A DNA stretch of 32,537 nucleotides from Pseudomonadota bacterium (GCA_016185255.1 JACPNY010000038.1:1-32537), one strand, 5' to 3'. Numbered from the stretch's first letter, positions 8,468-16,926 are shown. Numbers and translations: made by a program. The notes: generated by a model from the letters alone, not told the origin.

Positions 8468-8890
8468 TTATGGTAGATTTGTAATGGTTATAATACCGTT
8501 AGCAGGTTGCGAAAAATGTGAATTTTCACGGAAGGTTGGCATTAACTGCCCATTAACTATCGAGAAGAGAGCTTGCACACTGAATGTAGATCCCTCAGAT
8601 GGCCCCCCGAACGACAAAATCAGGGAAGCACTACTGGAATAACACGGGCTAGATCCATTAGAAGCTATCGTATAAGTTGTCGGCGATCCGAGAGCATTAG
8701 GCTGAAGAGTTTGTTGTGGAAAACTAGTAGGCGTCAAACACTTCGAGGAACTATAGGAAATGGTAAGTGGGATCTGTGTATTATTTTTAAAACGTATTTG
8801 ATAAGTGCTTGCCTCTGCTCTAGGAGGACTCAGTGCAAATACGACTAAGGAGAGACATAAAATCCCTTTTGCAGCGCCCTGTGATGTCAT
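8468..8890 (-). CDS. Small secreted beta-rich protein, function unknown
   Basis: This 140-residue protein is not recognised. Residues 1-27 form a signal peptide (MTSQGAAKGILCLSLVVFAL, cleavage likely after A-E-A). The mature part is rich in Ser, Thr, Asn and short beta-like strands, with two cysteines (about 51 and 83) that could pair. The pattern YQIRFKNNTQIPLTISY at the start of the mature part suggests a beta sandwich. AGGACG lies upstream of the ATG at 8888-8890. It is the first of three minus-strand exported-protein genes lying between the vanX remnant and the damaged F-box-like gene, an apparently inserted block. Confidence 0.65.
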   Translation of the reverse strand: MTSQGAAKGILCLSLVVFALSPPRAEASTYQIRFKNNTQIPLTISYSSSKCLTPTSFPQQTLQPNALGSPTTYTIASNGSSPCYSSSASLILSFGGPSEGSTFSVQALFSIVNGQLMPTFRENSHFSQPANGIITITNLP

Positions 8891-9006
8891 CTTTCGTCCT
8901 TTTTTCTTTTGTATCAGTGAAGCCTTGCCTCATTTGACAAATAATACTCAATGTCTCCTAATATTTTGTTAATAGACTCAATTATGCATGCAGTTAACGT
9001 GTACAA

Positions 9007-10518
9007 CTATACAGACTTATCTTGTGTAACCTGTAGCTCCATAGAATTTTTTTCTTTAGAAGGGGTTCCGTAAGTTTTTCTTTGGTTTTCTGGCTCCTTA
9101 TCCCTCAAAAGAGCTTGTCTTGCTTCCTCTCGGCGATGTTTCCACGCCACATATGTTAATTTTAAGTCCTCACCTTTGGCTTTGATTGAATCCCAACAGC
9201 AACACACGAAAAAACCCGCACAAACAATAAGGCTTATTCCTCCTACGACGGACCCACCAATAATGGCAGCCGAGTCTCCATTAGAAGACGCTGGGGGAGT
9301 GGAGGTAGGCATAACATAAGTATTGTTCCGGCAAACAAGATTAATTGCACCGGAAACACAATCATCTGGATTAAGTCGATCACAAATAGTAAGAGGTGCT
9401 GTGAAATTTTCAGCAAAATTGGCTCTTGTTGGAACAAATTTAACTTCCCCTCCAAAAAGTTGATTAAACGTCCTCCAATTTTTGGCAATTACAATTTGTT
9501 TCTTTTCTCCATGATCTAATAAAATATCACAACTCTTATCGTAACCGACATCACCCGTACTGATAAATATGCCTGGGAGGGAAGATTGGTTCGAGCATGT
9601 TTCATTGTATAAGGCTTGACTAAAATCAAATGTTGCCGTGCATCCATTATCACACCCTTCTGTAATTTGAATGGATGGATATAACCAAGAGTCATATGTA
9701 ACGCGATTCCACTCATAATACATACTTTGATTTATATTATCCGCTTGAATACCTGCTGCTGTAGGAAATACTTCTCCGATTAAAGTAGCTGCCGCTAGGA
9801 CGGCTCCTGTCTTTAGGAAATCCTTGGTGGCTGAAGTATTTGTAGAATTTTCTTTAGGCTGAGTCCTCTTAGAAAGACGGTCTATATGTTCAGCAATGCT
9901 TTTGCGAATATCTTCTTCTTTTAAAGTAGAGGTAAGCTTCAAAATTCTCCCCTTTATAGTCTTCTCAATCTTAGATTTTTGAAATGAAGGGTGAAGTCGT
10001 CCCTTTTCCCGAAGGGAAGAAAGCTGACCTTGAAGGGCTTTAAGACAAATTAAATAATCAACAGGCTTAAGGACCTCTCTATAATAATTTAAATCTTTAC
10101 GAAGCAAGTCCCCATCCCGCGCTTTAAGAAAGCGGCCATTTTGGCTCTTAAGGACGTTATCCACATCTCTCATAAAATGAGTTTCAATAAAATCGGAAGG
10201 GAAACTTTGTAGTTGTTGATGAAACATGCCATTTACGGACTTAACGATCTTTTTTCCCTCTTTTGGAAGTTTATGATGAAGCTTTCTTAATTCTTCAGCA
10301 AATTCCAAAGGCGAGACTTTATGAGTTTCAACCAGCTTAGCAAGCCCTTCGAGATAGTCCTCTAGCCTTAAAAGCTTACCTGGCTTTTTGAGAGATGAAC
10401 CTTTATCTGTACACTCTTCTTTAAAAGGAGGGTCATATGCTAAAACAGGATTTAAAGGGGCCATCACAAGTGAAAAAGATAAAGTCCAACCTAAAAAACT
10501 CTGAACAAGTTTAATCAT
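9007..10518 (-). CDS. Predicted type I-like single-pass membrane protein
   Basis: This 503-residue protein is of unknown family. It begins with a signal peptide (1-27, ending V-L-A). A charged helical region (about 35-225) is followed by a hydrophobic segment TGAVLAAATLIGEVFPTAAG near 235-254, and then by a Cys-rich part (seven cysteines between about 285 and 400, including EGCDNGC). A glycine-rich transmembrane helix (about 417-441, ending VCAGFFVCCC) follows. The last 60 residues are strongly basic and polar, as expected for a cytoplasmic tail. This layout of signal peptide, large outer domain, one membrane span and short tail is more typical of eukaryotic type I proteins. GGGAGGGGCT precedes the ATG. 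It could be an envelope receptor or an exported effector; no function can be assigned. Confidence 0.68.
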   Translation of the reverse strand: MIKLVQSFLGWTLSFSLVMAPLNPVLAYDPPFKEECTDKGSSLKKPGKLLRLEDYLEGLAKLVETHKVSPLEFAEELRKLHHKLPKEGKKIVKSVNGMFHQQLQSFPSDFIETHFMRDVDNVLKSQNGRFLKARDGDLLRKDLNYYREVLKPVDYLICLKALQGQLSSLREKGRLHPSFQKSKIEKTIKGRILKLTSTLKEEDIRKSIAEHIDRLSKRTQPKENSTNTSATKDFLKTGAVLAAATLIGEVFPTAAGIQADNINQSMYYEWNRVTYDSWLYPSIQITEGCDNGCTATFDFSQALYNETCSNQSSLPGIFISTGDVGYDKSCDILLDHGEKKQIVIAKNWRTFNQLFGGEVKFVPTRANFAENFTAPLTICDRLNPDDCVSGAINLVCRNNTYVMPTSTPPASSNGDSAAIIGGSVVGGISLIVCAGFFVCCCWDSIKAKGEDLKLTYVAWKHRREEARQALLRDKEPENQRKTYGTPSKEKNSMELQVTQDKSV

Positions 10519-10589
10519 AGCCCCTCCCTTTTTTCCCTTAGAAAATTTTTTATATTTAAAAGCTTAAAAAAATTTTCCATCAAGAACAA

Positions 10590-10648
10590 GAAAAATTTGG
10601 GACTGTGTAGATTATTTCCTACTCTACGACAGTCCCTAGATTTTTTTT
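10590..10648 (-). terminator. Rho-independent terminator, probably bidirectional
   Basis: GGGACTGTGTAG (10599-10610) pairs with CTACGACAGTCCC (10624-10636), leaving a 13-base loop and a single bulge. On the minus strand the stem is followed by AAATTTTTC, and on the plus strand by TAGATTTTTTTT. It lies just past the stop of the 10650-11447 gene and so ends that transcript. Confidence 0.75.
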
Positions 10649-10649
10649 G

Positions 10650-11447
10650 TCATTCACCGCCTTCATCATCTTGTGAATGCTGCTTTAACAGCAGACGAGC
10701 TTCTTCCTTAGTAAGGACTTCCTCACCAACTAGGTCGTTAAGGCGCATGAAAGCTCTATACACATAAGTCTGCTCTTCATCATATATAAGATGAGGCTGA
10801 ACGGCCACAAAAAGGTTGTATGCCTGTAAAGACGTCAATTTTTCATCAGAGATGAATCCTCGCGCCCTCATCTTGGCTCTGCAAAAGTCAGATAAAACTT
10901 GATACAAAAATGGAAGTTTAGATCTTGCAGCACTAAAAAGATCATAAGCCTCATCAGCACTTAAAACGTTTTCCGAAATTCGGTCATGAGATCTCATATA
11001 AGCACAGGAAAAGGCAGCTAAAGCCTGGTGTTTTTCATCTAACGCCTCATAACTATTATTCAAAAACGCATACACCTGTTCATCTTCTTCATTAAGGAGC
11101 CAACTTAAATCAAGGGCTTGCATAAGATGTCTATAAAAATCACATAGAAATTGCTCCGGCGCTCCAAGATGAGGCCGAGACTCTCTTAAAAAATCATCAG
11201 CCTTATCATAAGAGAGATCCGTTGGAGTAGGTGAAACCTTGCCCGTAGCTACTTTGGCTGCTCGAGTAAAAAGGACGAAGGGAGAAGGGCATGGTGTGGG
11301 ATGGGGGAGATGGTCACATTCATCCCCTTTTCGTTTTCTTTTCAAGCCTTGACTGTAACCTCCTATTTCATCCATTGCCCACAACGGCGCAGCCGATGAA
11401 TATAAAAAAGAACACAGTAAAAAATATTTTAATGCTCTACATATCAT
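10650..11447 (-). CDS. Secreted helical-repeat protein, function unknown
   Basis: Starting at the ATG at 11445-11447 gives 265 residues with a clean signal peptide (1-24, ending L-W-A before Met-Asp-Glu); a TTG five codons upstream is less convincing. After a basic stretch GLKRKRKGDE (34-43) and a Pro-rich linker, the protein has four to five helical repeats of about 41-44 residues. They begin near 78, 118, 162, 204 and 245, with consensus L(T/S)xxxAYxLFxAxxxxL followed by a second helix with FxxAxMR. This resembles TPR/Sel1-like or other alpha-alpha solenoids, but the family is not recognised. The signal-peptide end (A-M-D/E-E) resembles those of the neighbouring F-box-like proteins. The ribosome binding site is weak. 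Confidence 0.65.
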   Translation of the reverse strand: MICRALKYFLLCSFLYSSAAPLWAMDEIGGYSQGLKRKRKGDECDHLPHPTPCPSPFVLFTRAAKVATGKVSPTPTDLSYDKADDFLRESRPHLGAPEQFLCDFYRHLMQALDLSWLLNEEDEQVYAFLNNSYEALDEKHQALAAFSCAYMRSHDRISENVLSADEAYDLFSAARSKLPFLYQVLSDFCRAKMRARGFISDEKLTSLQAYNLFVAVQPHLIYDEEQTYVYRAFMRLNDLVGEEVLTKEEARLLLKQHSQDDEGGE

Positions 11448-11618
11448 TACAAAAATACCCAAAAAAATAATATATGAATATACTTAATATGTATATGCTT
11501 GTATTTCAAGTTTAATGATATGAATTTTTAATCAAAGAAATTAAAGAACCCACATAAATACTTAAGTAAGCTTCTTCGACTCTTTCTCGCTTTCCTACAT
11601 AACACAATCTTGCGTTAT

Positions 11619-11894
11619 CTAGGACAGCCCCAAAAAATCATCTCCAAATGGCAAAGAAGGAGCAAGTTCTTTATACCGTAAAAACCAATAGGCCGCTCTT
11701 TTCTGGGCTTTGGGATTATCAGTACATGCTCGCATTTTTGCGAGTTCAAAGGAAACCTTAGCTTCTCCCAAATCCACAACGGGGCCCCATCTTTTCTCAA
11801 CTTCTTCTGCATATGTGCCTTCATAACAGTCATAAAAAAAACGACCCCTTGGCTCTTGATCCACCATATCAGAGTATGCCTGTGGAGGCAGCAA
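11619..11894 (-). pseudogene. Detached C-terminal part of the second F-box-like gene
   Basis: In a different frame from the main reading frame upstream, this stretch encodes a sequence closely similar to the C-terminus of the 6466-8154 protein. Compare YAEEVEKRWGPVVDLGEAKV with YAEEAERRWGPLVELGDSKI, and LAPSLPFGD in both. Relative to the paralogue, about 80 residues are missing just before this point, and the frame changes near 11870-11890. The last 15 or so codons are also lost, ending FLGLS. A weak internal start (MLPPQAY) could allow separate translation, but a frameshifted remnant is the simpler reading. The gap 11448-11618 is AT-rich with no gene. Confidence 0.75.
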
Positions 11895-13320
11895 CCCAAG
11901 GGAAATAAAACTTTACAAGGCCCTGCATCAAACACTCTTGAATTAACATGAATTCAAAATTCCTAGCAACCTTTGGCTGCTTAGCCTTCTTAGCTTCTTC
12001 AACACCTTCATAAATTTTCTCACGTACTTTTGAATCGAAGAGGCCGCTTGATAAAAAAGAAACAACTTTCTCATAAACCACACTATCGGGGCGATTTCTT
12101 GCAAGCTCCTGCTCTGAAAGCATCGTAAGCAACTCTTCTCGAGAAATCCTCTTACCCTTTGCAAAGGTCTCACGCCATGTTAATTGAGCTGACGCTGGTA
12201 ACTTAGCTAACTTAGCGAGAGTCCCTCTAAGTTTATTTTCTTTAAAAAGAGAAAGAAAGATATTAGTTAAAACAGTAAGACGACCGTCTAAAGACATGAT
12301 GAATGAGGTATCTTCTGCTAGTCTATTTTGAAGTGAACAAACAGATTTTAATATAGATCTGGTCGTACCTTCGTGTTCGGAAGAATCCTCTTCTTGTGCC
12401 AAACCTGAGAGAAGCTGAGCTAAAGAAAACTTCTGTTGAGTCAGCCACTTCCTTATCCGAAGATTGTTGTATTCTTCGAAAAAAAGGGAGTAAAAGACCA
12501 AGGTCTTCATCCAACTTCTGTCTTCTTGGTCTTGATCGTTTAGACAAAAATCTTGCATGGCTCTTTGTTTTGCTGTCTCTTCAACTTTCTTGAAGTGCTC
12601 ATTCTTGAGGAGAGCTAAGCGGAGGAGCCCATAATTTCCCTTATCTTGAAATTGTAACAAAATGGCTTGGACATAGAGTTGTTCTGAAGCACCCTTATCA
12701 GATAACTCTTGAAGCTGCTTATAGGCTTCTTCCTCACTCTTATCTTGAAATATATCGCGCCTCCAGTCTTCAGGTAAGGAGATAAAATAACGCCTGAAGG
12801 CACCATAATTTCCCTTACTTTGAAATTGTAACAAAAGGGTTTGGACATAGAGTTGTTCTAAAGCACCCTCATCAGATAACTCTTGAAACTGCTTATAGGC
12901 TTCTTCCTCACTCTTACCTTGAAATATATCGCGCCTCCAGTCTTCAGGTAAGGAGATAAAAAAACGCCTAAAGGCAAACAAAGTAGCTTTAGCTAAAGTA
13001 TTTTTACAAACAAATGCTAGCTGGCATTGATCGGCAGATTCTAGATATCCTACAATTTTCGCATAAACGCCTAAATGTAAGTGGAAAAAGGGAGTAGCAT
13101 CTTCTTCTATAGGCATCTGTTCTTCTGGCAATGAGACAGACGTTGACTCACCTTCCCCCTCCTCTAGAAGAAGTGCCCTTGACGAACAGGGGGAGTAAAA
13201 GGAAGGCAACTCCTCTTCTTCCATTGCATACAGTCCAAAACTGAGAAAAAGACTTTGAATGATGGCAAGGATAAAGATTTTCCGTACAAAAGAGACGGTG
13301 TTCTGCGTTATAAGCCCCAT
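11869..13320 (-). CDS. Second exported F-box-like protein, C-terminally truncated
   Basis: This 483-residue frame is a paralogue of the 6466-8154 protein. It shares the N-terminal signal sequence (about 10-32, ending L-Y-A before MEEEEL), an acidic stretch, and an F-box-like segment at about 79-113 (VYAKIVGYLESADQCQLAFV then CKNTLAKA). A helical region follows, in which a 58-residue unit (FISLPEDWRRDIFQ through LLLQFQ) is present twice in tandem, against once in the paralogue. It ends KFYFPWVAASTGIL, where the paralogue continues for another 160 or so residues. Part of that continuation survives out of frame at 11619-11894, so the gene is probably decaying. GGGAG precedes the ATG. It lies downstream of accA on the same strand. 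Confidence 0.65.
   Translation of the reverse strand: MGLITQNTVSFVRKIFILAIIQSLFLSFGLYAMEEEELPSFYSPCSSRALLLEEGEGESTSVSLPEEQMPIEEDATPFFHLHLGVYAKIVGYLESADQCQLAFVCKNTLAKATLFAFRRFFISLPEDWRRDIFQGKSEEEAYKQFQELSDEGALEQLYVQTLLLQFQSKGNYGAFRRYFISLPEDWRRDIFQDKSEEEAYKQLQELSDKGASEQLYVQAILLQFQDKGNYGLLRLALLKNEHFKKVEETAKQRAMQDFCLNDQDQEDRSWMKTLVFYSLFFEEYNNLRIRKWLTQQKFSLAQLLSGLAQEEDSSEHEGTTRSILKSVCSLQNRLAEDTSFIMSLDGRLTVLTNIFLSLFKENKLRGTLAKLAKLPASAQLTWRETFAKGKRISREELLTMLSEQELARNRPDSVVYEKVVSFLSSGLFDSKVREKIYEGVEEAKKAKQPKVARNFEFMLIQECLMQGLVKFYFPWVAASTGIL
12631..12978 (-). repeat. Two tandem 174-bp units inside the F-box-like gene
   Basis: Units 12631-12804 and 12805-12978 are nearly identical. Both contain the run CCTCCAGTCTTCAGGTAAGG. 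The period is 174 bases, so the reading frame is kept and 58 residues are duplicated. The paralogous gene has one unit only, so the duplication is specific to this copy and looks recent. Confidence 0.9.
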
Positions 13321-13375
13321 AAAATCTCCCTTTGATATTTCTTATACCAAACCACTATACCTTTCAATTTTCCAT

Positions 13376-13527
13376 TGTCATCCCCTGCTGTTGCGGGGAT
13401 CCAGAACAACCATTGTCATGCTGAACCTTTAGTCTCGGGCTTGACCCGGGATCATCTCAGCATCTTATTGGTACAAGATCCCGAAATAAGCTTGTCCTCT
13501 GACTTGATCAGGGGATTCGGGATGACA
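13376..13527. repeat. Composite palindromic repeat upstream of the F-box-like gene
   Basis: This 152-bp element in the gap between accA and the truncated F-box-like gene has inverted ends (TGTCATCCCC and GGGATGACA). Inside it are several smaller inverted pairs: CCCC-TGCTGTTG-CGGGG, CATGCTGAA with the later CAGCAT, and AAGATCCCGAA with TTCGGGAT. Its ends resemble the 150-160 bp palindromic repeats elsewhere, but its interior is different. No gene lies in it. Confidence 0.75.
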
Positions 13528-13551
13528 GTTAGTTATTTGTTATAATTTCTA

Positions 13552-14508
13552 TCACACCAGCCCCGCACGCCCCATGGCCAGGAATTTTGCCCGTCGTTGA
13601 GAACGGGCCACTTTGCCATCCAAAGAAAGCAGAGGCTTCAGAGCTTTTTCAAGGGCATCCCCCACCGTTTGAATGACTGTGGAAGGACTCCGTTGAGCAC
13701 CTCCTAAGGGTTCTGGAATAATTTTGTCAATAATCCCAAATTGCTTAAGGTCTTGAGCCGTGAGCTTTTGCGCAATGGCGGCTTCTTCTTTTTTATCGCG
13801 CGTCCGCCATAAAATGGAGGCACATCCCTCGGGCGAGATCACGGAATAAATGGAGTGTTCAAGCATCATCACAACGTTCGCAAAGGCAAGGGCTATGGCA
13901 CCGCCTGACCCCCCTTCCCCAATGATTGTGGTAAGAATAGGCACATTAACGGCAGCACTCACCTCTAAGCAACGCGCAAGGGCTTCCGATTGTCCTCGCT
14001 CTTCTGCGTCCAACCCTGGATGTGCCCCTGCCGTATCCACAAAGGTGATAATGGGAAGCTGAAAGCGATCCGCAAGCTGCATAAGACGTGCTGCCTTCCG
14101 ATAGCCTTCAGGGCGCGGCATGCCGAAGTTATGTTTTATGCGTAGGTCCGTATCCCGGCCTTTCTCATGGCCCATGACAATCACAGGATGGCCACGAAAC
14201 CGCCCCAGCCCTCCCACGATGGCTGCATCTTCTGCAAAGGTTCTGTCTCCTGCGAGAGGGGTAAAATCGGTGATTAAGGCGTCGATGTAGTTTCCTGTAT
14301 GGGGTCTTTCAGGGTGGCGAGCCACCTGAACCTTCTGCCAAGGAGTAAGCGTCTTATAAAGTTTTGCCAAAAGTTTTTCCGTTTTATCCTGAAGGCGTTT
14401 GACTTCACTTCCAATATTCATCTCACCCGTTGATGACATATGGCGAAGCTCAGTAAGCTTACTTTCCAGCTCTCCAACGGATTTTTCAAAATCAAGAGTT
14501 ACGCTCAT
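13552..14508 (-). CDS. accA: Acetyl-CoA carboxylase carboxyltransferase subunit alpha
   Basis: AccA, together with AccD, transfers the carboxyl group from carboxybiotin to acetyl-CoA, making malonyl-CoA for fatty-acid synthesis. The 318 residues match the family. Recognisable stretches are the coiled N-terminus, ARHPERPHTGNYID, FGMPRPEGYRKAARLMQLAD, DTAGAHPGLDAEERGQSEA, GEGGSGGAIALAFANVV and the oxyanion-region SPEGCASILWR. An AAGGAGG box sits directly against the ATG at 14506-14508, closer than usual. It begins 5 bases after ctpA ends and closes the gpmI-envC-ctpA-accA run. A degraded copy of its 3' end lies at 8223-8299. Confidence 0.97.
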   Translation of the reverse strand: MSVTLDFEKSVGELESKLTELRHMSSTGEMNIGSEVKRLQDKTEKLLAKLYKTLTPWQKVQVARHPERPHTGNYIDALITDFTPLAGDRTFAEDAAIVGGLGRFRGHPVIVMGHEKGRDTDLRIKHNFGMPRPEGYRKAARLMQLADRFQLPIITFVDTAGAHPGLDAEERGQSEALARCLEVSAAVNVPILTTIIGEGGSGGAIALAFANVVMMLEHSIYSVISPEGCASILWRTRDKKEEAAIAQKLTAQDLKQFGIIDKIIPEPLGGAQRSPSTVIQTVGDALEKALKPLLSLDGKVARSQRRAKFLAMGRAGLV

Positions 14509-14513
14509 CCTCC

Positions 14514-15899
14514 TTAACTCCCCTTTTGGCAGTCATATTTTTTAGTAATGGCCATGGTGCGGATGATGTCAAGGGCACGCATGAGTTGATAATCCTCAAC
14601 CTCTTGTTTCTTTTTCTTGTCAGGATCTAAATTATCGTTCACCGCTTCTGGTGTTTTGTTTTCTGATTTGCTCTCATTCGCCGTATCAAGAGCGCCCGCG
14701 AAATCTTCCTCACGGATACGCTCCTTTTCATCAATTTTCTCAAGTTTAGTCTGGACCTGATCAATAACAATGTCAGGTTCAATCCCTTTCGCTTGGATGG
14801 AACGACCAGACGGCGTGTAATAGCGCGCTGTTGTGAGCTTCAAGGCTCCTCCATTTGTTAAAGGCAACACAACCTGAACCGATCCTTTGCCAAAAGATTT
14901 TGTCCCTGCAACAATGGCCCGATGGTTATCTTGAAGGGCTCCTGCTAAAATTTCAGACGCAGACGCTGATCCTCCATTAATAAGCACAACAATAGGAAGT
15001 CCTCCCGTAATATCAGAAGCATCTGCAACAATACGTGAATCTATCTGAGGATTTCGTCCCTTCGTTGACACAATCTCTTGTCCTTTGGCCAAGAAAAGAT
15101 TGGAAACACCAATGGCCGCATCAAGAAGTCCGCCTGGATCATTGCGCACATCAAGAATAAGTCCTCCAAGCTTATCGCCAAGCTGCTTTTTAAGAGCTGC
15201 AATTGCTTCTTTTACAAGGGAAACAGTCTTCTCATCATTAAAGGTAGCAATACGGATATAACCTATATCCCCTTCCACGCGCCATTTGACAGCTTTCACC
15301 TGGATGATGGCCCGTGTAAGCGTTTTTTCAAAAACGTCTTTGCCTTCTCGCTTAATATGGAGGCGAACACTAGATCCTGGCTTTCCACGAAGCAAATCAA
15401 CGGCTTCAAGTAAAGTCATTCCTGAAATAGGCTTTTTATCGATAGCAACGATAAGATCCCCTGCTTCAAGGCCAGCTTTCTTAGCGGGAGTATCATCAAT
15501 GGGCGAAATAATCTTCACAAGCCCATTTTCCATCGTCACTTCCATTCCAAGGCCTCCGTATTCTCCCTTTGTTTGTTCTGTCAGTTCCTTATAGGATTTG
15601 GGGTCAAGGTAAGCCGAGTGAGGATCCAGCGACGACAACATCCCATTGAGTGCTCCAGCAAGAAGCTTATCATCTGTCACTTCTTCTACGTAATCTTCTT
15701 TGATACGAGCAAGAATGCTATCAAACATTTTAGAGTCTACAGAAGGCGAAGAGGAATCCTGTTGAAGGGAAGAGGAAGCTCCTTGATGCGCCGGCACAGC
15801 GCTTCCTGTGTCTTTAGGGGTTGCATTTAAATAAAAGCTCGTAATAGCAATCGCTGAAAAGATAATAAAACAAAAGAAACCGAAGGTACGCGAATTCAT
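14514..15899 (-). CDS. ctpA: C-terminal processing protease (S41 family)
   Basis: This is a periplasmic tail-specific serine protease that trims or degrades envelope proteins, often working with cell-wall hydrolase systems. The 461 residues begin with a membrane anchor or signal (about 6-24). A PDZ domain follows (about 110-190, containing GYGGLG-like and GLEAGDLIVAID motifs), then the S41 catalytic core with the Ser-bearing GGSASASEI (about 309-316) and Lys338 in FGKGSVQ, the Ser-Lys dyad. YYTPSGRSIQAKGIEPDI is another family signature. The tail is charged. GGAG lies 7 bases before the ATG. Its position directly after envC is conserved in alphaproteobacteria. Confidence 0.95.
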   Translation of the reverse strand: MNSRTFGFFCFIIFSAIAITSFYLNATPKDTGSAVPAHQGASSSLQQDSSSPSVDSKMFDSILARIKEDYVEEVTDDKLLAGALNGMLSSLDPHSAYLDPKSYKELTEQTKGEYGGLGMEVTMENGLVKIISPIDDTPAKKAGLEAGDLIVAIDKKPISGMTLLEAVDLLRGKPGSSVRLHIKREGKDVFEKTLTRAIIQVKAVKWRVEGDIGYIRIATFNDEKTVSLVKEAIAALKKQLGDKLGGLILDVRNDPGGLLDAAIGVSNLFLAKGQEIVSTKGRNPQIDSRIVADASDITGGLPIVVLINGGSASASEILAGALQDNHRAIVAGTKSFGKGSVQVVLPLTNGGALKLTTARYYTPSGRSIQAKGIEPDIVIDQVQTKLEKIDEKERIREEDFAGALDTANESKSENKTPEAVNDNLDPDKKKKQEVEDYQLMRALDIIRTMAITKKYDCQKGS

Positions 15900-15903
15900 T
15901 TAA

Positions 15904-16926
15904 CTACTCCGTATCTGATGAAGAAAGAGGAAAGTATGGCTTGGGATCAATAGCTTTTCCCTTTTGTCTTAACTCAATATATAGCAGCGGTGGGCTTTTC
16001 CCATAGCCCGCCATTGTCCCTAATCTTTCTCCAGCATATACAGTTTGTCCTACCTCTGCACTAATTTTATGCATTCCCATAAAGACAGTGTGCACGTGCT
16101 TTCCATGATCGAGAATTAAAATCTCTTCTTGAGAACGAAAGGGACCTTTAAAAACAACTGTTCCTTTGGAAGGAGCAAAAACATCAGCATTCTTTTGTGT
16201 TTCAAAAATAATACCTTGCCCTTGGGGGCTGAATTTTTTTTGAAGTTTTGAATCAGTCTTAATCTTCCCCGACACTGGTTGTTCTAAACGACGGAAAGGG
16301 AGACCCTTTGCAATGGTTGCAGCTTTCACTTTTTTTGCTGTCTTAGATCGAGCCGTCCGGCTTTCTTCTAACAGAGTCGCCACATCATCTTCCCCCGCAA
16401 GGCGCCCTTCTTCCTCTTGTTTGAGCTCGTCGATCCTTTGTGTTTCCACGAGTTTAAGCTGGGCTTGATGCGCCTCAATAGCTTGGAGCAAAGCACGATG
16501 ATCTTGATTTTTTATTTCAAAATCTTTGCTGAGAGAGGCCAATTCATTCACCTCTGCTTGGATGGCGTTCATCCGATGTTTAAGAGAAACGCCTAAGGCA
16601 CGAAGTAAAACAATTCCTCGTACCGCATTTTGAGTCATACGCGGATCTGTCAACAAACGTAAGGGGTTGGACCGCCCAAGGCGCGTTAAAAGAGGGAGTT
16701 GTTTGACAATGTCTCCTTTATGCTGCTCAATCTGCGCTTTTTTCTCTTCAGTCATAAGAGAAATATCCTGCAGCGCTTTTTCAAGAGCCGCGACCTTTTC
16801 TAAAAGCTGCTGTTGATCCTGCAGTAAAGCCAGGCGTTGTTCCCGAAGGGTCTCAATCTCTGTAGGTGTTTCTTCTGCAAACGCTGGCATTGCCAATAGG
16901 AAGACAAACAAAAGAATTTTACCCAT
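15904..16926 (-). CDS. envC: EnvC-like murein hydrolase activator (degenerate M23/LytM)
   Basis: EnvC-type proteins sit in the periplasm and switch on amidases that split septal peptidoglycan during division. The 340 residues have a signal peptide (1-17, ending A-F-A), long coiled coils (about 20-110 and 130-185), and a C-terminal LytM domain (about 225-335: DVFAPSKGTVVFKGPF, LDHGKHVHTVFMG, GYGKSPPLLYIELRQKG). The usual zinc-binding HxxxD and HxH residues of active M23 peptidases are not conserved, which is the hallmark of the activator class. Its start overlaps the end of gpmI by 8 bases, and ctpA follows after 4 bases, so the three are translated together. Confidence 0.92.
   Translation of the reverse strand: MGKILLFVFLLAMPAFAEETPTEIETLREQRLALLQDQQQLLEKVAALEKALQDISLMTEEKKAQIEQHKGDIVKQLPLLTRLGRSNPLRLLTDPRMTQNAVRGIVLLRALGVSLKHRMNAIQAEVNELASLSKDFEIKNQDHRALLQAIEAHQAQLKLVETQRIDELKQEEEGRLAGEDDVATLLEESRTARSKTAKKVKAATIAKGLPFRRLEQPVSGKIKTDSKLQKKFSPQGQGIIFETQKNADVFAPSKGTVVFKGPFRSQEEILILDHGKHVHTVFMGMHKISAEVGQTVYAGERLGTMAGYGKSPPLLYIELRQKGKAIDPKPYFPLSSSDTE

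Noticed and set aside
15904..16926. Active M23 endopeptidase
   Set aside because: The zinc-binding HxxxD and HxH residues are not in place, and the coiled-coil layout and gene order fit an EnvC-type activator.
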